Positions 10,276-16,018 of a stretch of 64,000 nt of DNA are shown here, piece by piece. Source of the stretch: Bacteroidales bacterium UBA1195. GTDB taxonomy: Bacteria > Bacteroidota > Bacteroidia > Bacteroidales > WCHB1-69. Position 1 is the stretch's first letter. Every line of letters starts with the position of its first letter. The notes beneath the pieces are model-generated. The model was not told the DNA's origin, ran no database searches, and worked only from the letters and a program-made list of their open reading frames with translations. Position numbers and translations under genes: made by a program. Location: the NCBI GenBank assembly GCA_002309855.1, contig DBYD01000029.1:11211-75210 (forward strand), in the 5' to 3' direction.

Positions 10276-12767
10276 CAGCGTTTCCGTTTGGCGGTTTTTC
10301 CCGGTGCCCTATGGTCTGCTGTCTGCACAATTTCCAGGCATTGGCTGTAGGTCATCTTTCCGGCCTCGCTCCCCTTGGGCAGCCTGTAGTTTTGGTTGTT
10401 GTATGATATGTATGCGCCGAACCGCCCTTTGAGTATTCTCATCTTTTCGTCCTCTTCAAAGCGGCGGAGGATGTTCTTTTCCTCATATTTCCGGATTACC
10501 TCCTTGGCCTGTTCCAAACTGACAGTATGGATGTCCGTTCCTTTTGGCAGGGCGAAGAAATGTTTTTTGTAAAGGATATAGGGGCCGAAACGTCCCACTG
10601 CGACGGAAAGCGGGTCGCCTTCCCATTCGCCGATTATGCAGGCTGCCTTGTCCTGGTCTGATTTCTTTTTGGCCTCCATGATTTCAATGCATCGCTCAGG
10701 TGAGATGATGCGGAGGTCTTCCGTCTTCGGTATGGCGTAGAATTTTCCGTCGTATTGCACATATGGGCCGTAGCGGCCTATGTTCACAACCAATGGCAGG
10801 CCGTTGTGGGTGCCGACCGTGCGCGGAAGCTTGAACAGATCCATCGCCTCCTCAAAGGTGATGGTGTCAATGCTCTGGTGCGGCAGCAGCTTGGCGAAAC
10901 TTAGCGTGTCCTCGCTGTTGGAGCGTCCCATCTGCACCACAGCACCGTAGCGGGCCAGCTTGGCGTACACGTTTCGTCCTGAAACCGGATCCACACCCAA
11001 CAGCCGTTCGCCGCTTGCCTTTTCCGAAGTTTCGAGTGTGGTTGTGATGGTTTGGTGGAAGTCCTTGTAGAAATCGGCAATCATCTTTTTCCATTCCTTT
11101 TTTCCCTGGGCTATTTTGTCAAAATCCTTCTCCACGCTGGCGGTGAACTGGTAGTCCATGATTTTTTCGAAATGGTCGTTCAGGAAACTGTTGACCACGT
11201 TGCCGATATCCGTCGGAAGAAGTTTGCCCTTCTCATAGCCGATTTTCTCCTTTTTGCTGCTGACGGTGATTTTCCCTTTTTTGCATGTAAGTATGCGGTA
11301 TTCACGTTCGCTGCCCTCCTTGTTGCCCTTCTGCACATAGTTCCGTTTCTGGATGGTGGAGATGATGGGGGCGTATGTTGAGGGACGGCCGATACCCAAT
11401 TCCTCCAGTTTGTGGACAAGACTGGCCTCTGTATAGCGGTAGGGCGGCATGGTGTGTTTTTCGGTGGCCTGGACCTGCTCCTGTTCCAGGGGCATCCCTT
11501 GGCTCAGGGCGGGAAGCTCGCGGCTCTCCTCCTCCGGCTGGTCTCCTTGTGACTCCTTGTACACTTTCAGGAATCCGTCAAACAGCAGCACTTCGCCTTC
11601 GCTGATGAAATATTCCTCCAGGTCGGGGCTGGTGATGGTGACGGTGGTCTTTTCCAGCTTGGCATCCGCCATTTGGGATGCTAAGGTGCGTTTCCAGATG
11701 AGCTGATAGAGCCGTTCCGCCTGATTGTCGCCGGCTGAAATTGAATGGGTGTTCATGTAGGTGGGGCGGATGGCTTCGTGTGCCTCCTGCGCCCCTTTGG
11801 TTTTCGTGGTATATTTGCGTCTTTTGGCATATTTCTCCCCATAGTTCCGGATGATTTCCGCTTCGGAGGTGGCCAGGGCGAGGTCGGAAAGGTTGACGGA
11901 GTCCGTACGCATGTAGGTGATATGCCCCGATTCGTACAACTGCTGTGCGACCGACATGGTGCGTGCGACCGACATGCCCAGCTTCCGGGCCGCCTCCTGC
12001 TGCAGGGTGGCGGTGGTGAAGGGCGGTGCGGGAACGCGCTTTACGGGCTGGTTCTCCACCGCTTTCACGGTAAATTGGGCGCTTTTGCATTTCTCAAGGA
12101 AGGCACTTGCCTCATCTTCTGTGCGGAAACGGGTGTTCAGTTCCGCTTCAAACGGCACGCTGTCTCCGGAAGTGCGGAAGGTGCCCACCACCTTGTAGAA
12201 GCATTCCGGCTCGAAATGGTTAATTTCCTTCTCACGTTCCACCACTAACCTTACAGCCACCGACTGCACCCTTCCGGCTGACAGGGACGGGCGCACTTTG
12301 CGCCACAGCACCGGCGAGAGTTCGAAGCCGACCAGCCTGTCCAGCACCCTGCGCGCCTGTTGGGCGTTAACAAGGTTGAAGTCCAGATCCCTTGGGTTCG
12401 CGATGGCCTCTTCAATGGCTTTTTTTGTGATTTCGTGGAAGGCGATACGTCTCGTTTTTTCTACAGGATATTTCAGTTCGTCCAGCAGATGCCACGAAAT
12501 GGCCTCTCCTTCGCGGTCCTCATCAGTGGCGAGCCAGATGACATCGGACTCGTTGCCCAACTTTTTCAACTCAGCGATAATCTTCTGTTTGTTTGGCAGA
12601 ATTTCATATTGCGGGGCAAATTGGTTGTCAATGTCAATGCCGATCTTTTTTTCCGGGAGATCCCGTATGTGACCCATGGAAGAGCGTACAGTATAATCTT
12701 TCCCTAAAAATTTCTCGATGGTTTTGGCCTTGGCCGGTGACTCGACAATGACTAGATTCTTGCTCAT
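10275..12767 (-). CDS. topA: DNA topoisomerase I (type IA)
   Basis: Relaxes negatively supercoiled DNA by single-strand cleavage. The TOPRIM domain opens the protein (KNLVIVESPAKAKTIEKFLG at residues 3-22) and holds the acidic DEDREGEAISWHLL motif near 80. The catalytic Tyr is in GHITYMRTDS, around residue 286. The C-terminus has no four-Cys zinc fingers; instead three topoisomerase C-terminal repeats of the form GRYGPYVQY, GRFGPYILY and GRFGAYISY are followed by a basic tail (KTAKRKR). The length of 830 residues is usual for Bacteroidetes. A TACTTTTG box lies about 25 nt upstream of the ATG. The arginase-like gene overlaps its stop codon. Confidence 0.97.
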   Translation of the reverse strand: MSKNLVIVESPAKAKTIEKFLGKDYTVRSSMGHIRDLPEKKIGIDIDNQFAPQYEILPNKQKIIAELKKLGNESDVIWLATDEDREGEAISWHLLDELKYPVEKTRRIAFHEITKKAIEEAIANPRDLDFNLVNAQQARRVLDRLVGFELSPVLWRKVRPSLSAGRVQSVAVRLVVEREKEINHFEPECFYKVVGTFRTSGDSVPFEAELNTRFRTEDEASAFLEKCKSAQFTVKAVENQPVKRVPAPPFTTATLQQEAARKLGMSVARTMSVAQQLYESGHITYMRTDSVNLSDLALATSEAEIIRNYGEKYAKRRKYTTKTKGAQEAHEAIRPTYMNTHSISAGDNQAERLYQLIWKRTLASQMADAKLEKTTVTITSPDLEEYFISEGEVLLFDGFLKVYKESQGDQPEEESRELPALSQGMPLEQEQVQATEKHTMPPYRYTEASLVHKLEELGIGRPSTYAPIISTIQKRNYVQKGNKEGSEREYRILTCKKGKITVSSKKEKIGYEKGKLLPTDIGNVVNSFLNDHFEKIMDYQFTASVEKDFDKIAQGKKEWKKMIADFYKDFHQTITTTLETSEKASGERLLGVDPVSGRNVYAKLARYGAVVQMGRSNSEDTLSFAKLLPHQSIDTITFEEAMDLFKLPRTVGTHNGLPLVVNIGRYGPYVQYDGKFYAIPKTEDLRIISPERCIEIMEAKKKSDQDKAACIIGEWEGDPLSVAVGRFGPYILYKKHFFALPKGTDIHTVSLEQAKEVIRKYEEKNILRRFEEDEKMRILKGRFGAYISYNNQNYRLPKGSEAGKMTYSQCLEIVQTADHRAPGKTAKRKR

Positions 12768-12792
12768 AAAAACAGTTTAAAAAAATCGGCTG

Positions 12793-12800
12793 CAAAAGTA
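12793..12800 (-). promoter_or_regulatory. Putative -7 box of topA
   Basis: Read on the minus strand this is TACTTTTG, a full match to the Bacteroidetes -7 consensus TAnnTTTG, 25 nt upstream of the topA ATG. No good -33 TTTG is visible at the expected spacing, so the call rests on this box and its position. Confidence 0.55.
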
Positions 12801-12923
12801 CAATATATTAATGTATGTTTTTCGGATTCCGGAGCAAAAAAATAAACAGCGGATTGTTCGTGAGTGTAAACTGCTGCCGTTCCGGATGTTCGGATGTTTT
12901 TTTGCCGGATGCCCCGCTGTCGT

Positions 12924-12955
12924 AAAAAAAGAAAGCGTCTGAATCAGACGCTTTC
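12924..12955 (-). terminator. Rho-independent terminator after tRNA-Phe
   Basis: On the minus strand a near-perfect hairpin, GAAAGCGTCTG-att-CAGACGCTTTC, is followed by seven T residues. It starts a few bases after the tRNA 3' end and is placed to end the tRNA transcript. Confidence 0.9.
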
Positions 12956-12959
12956 AAGG

Positions 12960-13032
12960 TGGTGCTGACTGGAATTGAACCAGTGACCTACGGATTTTCA
13001 GTCCGGCGCTCTACCTACTGAGCTACAGCACC
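12960..13032 (-). tRNA. tRNA-Phe (anticodon GAA)
   Basis: A 73-nt cloverleaf on the minus strand. The acceptor stem pairs GGTGCTG with CAGCACC, with discriminator A. The D-loop reads AGCTCAGTAGGTAGAGC, the anticodon loop is CTGAAAA with GAA at 12997-12999, and the T-loop is GGTTCAATTCC. The 3' CCA is not encoded (the next bases are CCT), so it would be added by the CCA enzyme. A TACCTTTG -7 box lies 17 nt upstream and a terminator follows directly. Confidence 0.97.
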
Positions 13033-13049
13033 GCGCTTTTTTGAGTTTG

Positions 13050-13057
13050 CAAAGGTA
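13050..13057 (-). promoter_or_regulatory. Putative -7 box of tRNA-Phe
   Basis: TACCTTTG on the minus strand matches TAnnTTTG and lies 17 nt before the mature tRNA 5' end, a suitable distance for a short leader removed by RNase P. Confidence 0.6.
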
Positions 13058-13141
13058 GACAATTTTCAAATACGAACCGATAGTTTTGCAATAATTTTTT
13101 CTAACCCTTAAAATCAGTTGGTTATATTAAAAAATAACAAA

Positions 13142-13493
13142 AACAACTGCCTAATAAGCCGGATTCTGTAACCGGATTTCTCCGGTTTCTGTCATTTATC
13201 TGGGACATTTGTCGCCAAATGCCTCTATCGACCTACCCTCCGGGATCGGACGAGCAGCCCTCAAACCCCGGTTTACATGGTCTTTCAACCCATAAGGTTT
13301 ACCGCACCGGACAGTCACCTGCCGGTGTGTGAGCCCTTACCTCACATTTTCACCCTTACCCTTGCGGGCGGTATATTTTCTGTGGCACTTGCTGTACTTG
13401 TCGCCAAGCCCTTCCCGTTAGGAAGTATGGTGCTCTGTGTTGTCCGGACTTTCCTCTCCGCACCGGGCGGAGCGACAGAATGGGCAGTTGTTT
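13142..13493 (-). ncRNA. rnpB: RNase P RNA (bacterial class A)
   Basis: The catalytic RNA that matures tRNA 5' ends. On the minus strand the 5' part holds the universal GAGGAAAGTCCGGAC (13442-13456) and the 3' part the conserved ACAGAATCCGGCTTAT (13154-13169). The ends pair as helix P1 (AACAACTGCC with GGCAGTTGTT), which sets the limits within a few bases. The length of about 350 nt fits class A. It begins about 8 nt after the stop of the YciO/TsaC-like gene; I could not identify its own promoter. This RNA fills most of the gap between topA and the next protein gene. Confidence 0.95.
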
Positions 13494-13501
13494 TTGTAGC
13501 G

Positions 13502-14116
13502 TTACAGGAAATCCACCGCGCCTTTCCCTTCCCGTGTCACCTCAATCTCCCCGTCCAGGCAGCGGATGACTGTTGAGGGCTCGTGGCCGCCGAATCCGCC
13601 GTCAATCACGATGTCCACCAGGTCGCGGTAGCGTTCGTAGATGAGTTCGGGGTCGGTCTCGTACTCCACAATCGGATCCTTCTCCTTTACGGAGGCGTTC
13701 AGGATGGGGTTGCCCAACATCGCCACAATTGAGCGGGTGATGTTGTTGTCAGGGATACGGATGCCGACGGTCTTTTTTTTCTGGATCATCTTGGGAACCC
13801 TGCTGTTGGCCTCCAGCACAAATGTGTAGGGGCCTGGCAGCAGCTGCCGCATCAGCTTGAACACACGGTTGTCCAAAGGGCGGCAGTAGTCCGAAAGATG
13901 GCTCAAATCGGAGCAGATGAAGGAAAAGTTGGATTTTTCCCGTTTTTTGTGTGTCAAAGAGCAGAGGCGGTCCAGTGCCTTCGGCTGAAAGAGGTCGCAC
14001 CCGATGCCATAGACGGTGTCGGTGGGGTAGATGATGATGCCCCCGTCCTGCAGGCATTCCACAACCTGCTTGATCTGCTTTTCGTTGGTGTTCTCCTCGT
14101 ACAGTTTCAAAAACAT
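13502..14116 (-). CDS. YrdC/Sua5 domain protein (YciO/TsaC-like L-threonylcarbamoyladenylate synthase)
   Basis: A 204-residue YrdC-fold protein. The ATP/threonine-binding signatures are present: PTDTVYGIGCDL near residues 31-42, KKREKSNFSF near 57-66, LLPGPYTFVLEA near 92-103, and GIRIPDN near 118-124. TsaC/Sua5 makes threonylcarbamoyl-AMP for the t6A37 modification of ANN-decoding tRNAs. The length and the N-terminus (KQVVECLQDGGIIIYPTDT) are closest to the YciO subgroup, whose role is less certain than that of TsaC. A second YrdC paralogue elsewhere in the genome would favour YciO. It lies between rnpB and the SRP RNA on the same strand. Confidence 0.88.
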   Translation of the reverse strand: MFLKLYEENTNEKQIKQVVECLQDGGIIIYPTDTVYGIGCDLFQPKALDRLCSLTHKKREKSNFSFICSDLSHLSDYCRPLDNRVFKLMRQLLPGPYTFVLEANSRVPKMIQKKKTVGIRIPDNNITRSIVAMLGNPILNASVKEKDPIVEYETDPELIYERYRDLVDIVIDGGFGGHEPSTVIRCLDGEIEVTREGKGAVDFL

Positions 14117-14132
14117 TTTCGCGCCTTTTTAC

Positions 14133-14139
14133 AAAAAAA
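14133..14139 (-). terminator. T-run ending the SRP RNA
   Basis: On the minus strand the closing stem of the SRP RNA (CTTACCC/GGGTAAG) is followed at once by seven T residues. The RNA's own terminal helix with this T-run would act as an intrinsic terminator. Confidence 0.6.
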
Positions 14140-14236
14140 GGGTAAGCTACTCATATCGCATCGCTCAACCATTTTACCCTTGCTGCCTTCCGACCCTGGG
14201 GGAGTTCAACAGGAGCAGATCGTATAAGACTTACCC
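14140..14236 (-). ncRNA. ffs: Signal recognition particle RNA, small bacterial type
   Basis: The minus strand carries the SRP domain IV signature GGGTCGGAAGGCAGCAAGGGT at 14175-14195, the Ffh-binding GGAA tetraloop with its asymmetric loop. The ends pair as GGGTAAG/CTTACCC, giving a compact RNA of about 97 nt without an Alu domain. It directs membrane and secreted proteins to the Sec translocon together with Ffh. A TACTTTTG -7 box lies directly upstream. Confidence 0.95.
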
Positions 14237-14241
14237 GAATG

Positions 14242-14249
14242 CAAAAGTA
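14242..14249 (-). promoter_or_regulatory. Putative -7 box of SRP RNA
   Basis: TACTTTTG on the minus strand, matching TAnnTTTG, 5 nt upstream of the first pairing base of the SRP RNA. This spacing fits initiation at or just before the mature 5' end. Confidence 0.65.
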
Positions 14250-14328
14250 GACAATTTCCGGATATCTTTTGTTACTTCCGCCGAAATTTTTTTGCATGCG
14301 TATAATTGTTTTGTATATAAAAAAGCAG

Positions 14329-14336
14329 TACTTTTG
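14329..14336 (+). promoter_or_regulatory. Putative -7 box of the REP-associated transposase
   Basis: TACTTTTG on the plus strand, matching TAnnTTTG, only 8 nt before the ATG at 14345. Transcripts would be leaderless or nearly so, which fits low expression of a transposase. Confidence 0.45.
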
Positions 14337-14344
14337 CAAAAAAA

Positions 14345-15070
14345 ATGGAAGTGGATGAAAATAAATACAAAGGAAAATACCGTTTAGAATCGACGCGGTT
14401 GCAAAATTGGAATTACGGATGGAACGCCGTCTATTTCGTCACCATATGTACGAAAGACAGAATCCATTATTTTGGTGAAATTGCAGATGGGAAAATGAAT
14501 TTTTCACCCATAGGCGCCATTGCCGATGTGATGTGGCACGAATTGAAATACCATTTCAACAATATTGAATTGGATGCGTTTGTGGTTATGCCCAATCATA
14601 TACATGGTATTATTGTGATCAAAAATGTAAACGCCGACGACAACGGGGTGACATCGCATACGCGGGATGATTTGCCGCATATTTGGGGTGATTTATCGCA
14701 TACCGTAGAGACAACGCATGCGTTGTCTCTACAATCGCATTTACAATCGCATTTACAATCGCATTTACAATCGCATTTACAATCGCATTTACAATCGCAT
14801 TTGCAATCGCATTTACAATCGCATTTGCAACCGCACCAATCATTTGGACAACAACGGTTCCAACATCAGGGATCAAAAACATTATCATCCATTGTCGGTT
14901 CATATAAATCTGCTGTTTCGCGTCATGTACACCGATTGGGATACGATTTTGTATGGCAATCCCGTTTTTATGACGTTATTATCCGCAATGACATTGCATT
15001 GAACAGAATACAAAAATATATAAACAACAATCCTGTCAATTGGAAAAAGGATAAATTTCATCTGTTTTGA
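14345..15070 (+). CDS. REP-associated tyrosine transposase (RAYT, IS200-like Y1)
   Basis: A 241-residue single-copy HUH/Y1 transposase. The metal-binding His-hydrophobic-His motif is MPNHIHGII (H85, H87) and the catalytic Tyr is Y225 in NRIQKYINNNP. The N-terminus (NAVYFVTICTKDR) is the usual first strand of this family. RAYTs are thought to process REP palindromes. A 28-bp perfect palindrome and nine 12-bp repeats sit inside the frame, between the HUH motif and the Tyr helix (residues about 120-166, VETTHALSLQSH...), where relatives have a variable loop. No terminal inverted repeats of an insertion sequence are evident, as expected for a domesticated RAYT. Confidence 0.9.
   Translation: MEVDENKYKGKYRLESTRLQNWNYGWNAVYFVTICTKDRIHYFGEIADGKMNFSPIGAIADVMWHELKYHFNNIELDAFVVMPNHIHGIIVIKNVNADDNGVTSHTRDDLPHIWGDLSHTVETTHALSLQSHLQSHLQSHLQSHLQSHLQSHLQSHLQSHLQPHQSFGQQRFQHQGSKTLSSIVGSYKSAVSRHVHRLGYDFVWQSRFYDVIIRNDIALNRIQKYINNNPVNWKKDKFHLF
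14705..14732. repeat. 28-bp perfect palindrome (REP-like) inside the transposase gene
   Basis: GTAGAGACAACGCA is followed directly by its reverse complement. The outer GTAGAGAC/GTCTCTAC arms match the palindrome at 42598-42627, while the centre differs. It lies in frame within the RAYT gene and adds nine codons. Confidence 0.85.
14732..14839 (+). repeat. 12-bp tandem repeat, nine units, coding (LQSH)n
   Basis: Unit CAATCGCATTTA: eight close copies and a ninth diverged unit (CAACCGCAC). Being a multiple of three, it encodes LQSH eight times and then LQPH without breaking the transposase frame. It abuts the 28-bp palindrome. Copy number is likely to vary by replication slippage. Confidence 0.95.
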
Positions 15071-15075
15071 CAGAA

Positions 15076-15091
15076 TCGGGAATTATCCCGA
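15076..15091. repeat. Small hairpin after the transposase gene
   Basis: TCGGGA-atta-TCCCGA, six base pairs, just after the transposase stop codon. There is no T-run, so it is not a typical terminator; it could be an end structure of the RAYT element. Confidence 0.35.
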
Positions 15092-15201
15092 AGATTTGGA
15101 ATATGGCCTGCATTCACCACACGTTGAAGCAACCGCAGATAATCGGAAAATAATCTGTAGAGTTTTTTTAATGCCATATGTTCATGTGTTCTTTTTTTTT
15201 G

Positions 15202-15209
15202 TATTTTTG
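15202..15209 (+). promoter_or_regulatory. Putative -7 box of the flavin reductase lipoprotein
   Basis: TATTTTTG matches TAnnTTTG and lies 39 nt upstream of the ATG at 15249, giving a leader of about 30 nt. Confidence 0.55.
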
Positions 15210-15248
15210 CAGTTCGAAAATATTCCAAAACAAAATTAATATAATCAC

Positions 15249-15944
15249 ATGGGAAAAAGAACATTGGCTATTGTCCCCGTCCTTGCTTTGTTGGTAGCGG
15301 CCTGTGGCGGGAACCAAAAGGAAAAGGAACAGAATATTAATCAAGAAAACGAGACTACAATGAACACACAAGATGTCCCCAACCGCACCAATATGGGTGC
15401 CAAACTGTATGTTACCCCGCAGCCTGCGCTGATGATTGCCACCTATGACGCCGATGGTACTCCCGACGTTATGATGGCAGCTTGGGGCGGACAATATGAG
15501 AGCAACCAGGTCTGCTTCAGTCTAGGCAAACACATGACCACTGACAATCTGCGCCGCAACAAGGCCTTCACCCTCAGCTATGCCGATGCCCGCACGGTGG
15601 TGCAGAGCGACTATTTCGGCATGGTGAGCGGCAATGACGTGAAAGACAAGGTGGCAAAGGCCGGCTTTACTGTGACAAAGAGCCCCAATGTCAATGCCCC
15701 CATTATCAACGAATATCCGCTGACCATGGAGTGCAGGGTTGTGGAGATGCGCGACGATCCGGATGGCGGAGCCTGGGTGGTCGGCGAGATTGTGAATGCC
15801 AGCGCTGACCCCAGCGTACTGACGGACGGCAAGATCGATATCAAGAAACTCAATCCCTTGGTGTGGGACGGCTCCACTTTCAACTATTTCACCCTCGGTG
15901 ATTCTGTCGGCAAAGCCTGGAACAGCGGCAAGGAGATCAAATAG
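15249..15944 (+). CDS. Flavin reductase-like (FMN-binding split barrel) lipoprotein
   Basis: A 231-residue protein. The first 19 residues form a lipoprotein signal peptide ending in LVAAC, with Cys19 as the lipidated residue, then a polar Lys/Glu/Asn-rich linker. From about residue 45 it matches the flavin reductase/flavoredoxin split barrel (PQPALMIATYDADGTPDVMMAAWGG, shown here only by its start PQPALMIATY; also SLGKHMTTDNLRRNKAFTLS). Such proteins bind FMN and pass electrons from NAD(P)H or partner proteins and are usually cytoplasmic. An internal ATG at codon 38 (MNTQDVP) could give a soluble form. The lipobox suggests a periplasmic or membrane-anchored flavoprotein. It is monocistronic, with its own promoter and terminator. 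Confidence 0.82.
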   Translation: MGKRTLAIVPVLALLVAACGGNQKEKEQNINQENETTMNTQDVPNRTNMGAKLYVTPQPALMIATYDADGTPDVMMAAWGGQYESNQVCFSLGKHMTTDNLRRNKAFTLSYADARTVVQSDYFGMVSGNDVKDKVAKAGFTVTKSPNVNAPIINEYPLTMECRVVEMRDDPDGGAWVVGEIVNASADPSVLTDGKIDIKKLNPLVWDGSTFNYFTLGDSVGKAWNSGKEIK

Positions 15945-15966
15945 AGTTGTTACAAACTTGAACTGT

Positions 15967-16000
15967 AAAAAAAAGCACGCTTTTAGAGCGTGCTTTTTTT
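15967..16000. terminator. Bidirectional rho-independent terminator
   Basis: AGCACGC-ttttaga-GCGTGCT, flanked by an A-run on the left and a T-run on the right. It can end the rightward flavin reductase transcript and the leftward M16 peptidase transcript, which converge here. Confidence 0.88.
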
Positions 16001-16018
16001 GCGGGAAATAATTCTGGT

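Noticed and set aside
13277..13576. A short plus-strand open frame
   Set aside because: It lies mostly within RNase P RNA, whose conserved blocks are clear on the minus strand.
14732..14839. A possible CRISPR array
   Set aside because: Units are 12 bp, directly adjacent with no spacers, and in frame with the transposase.
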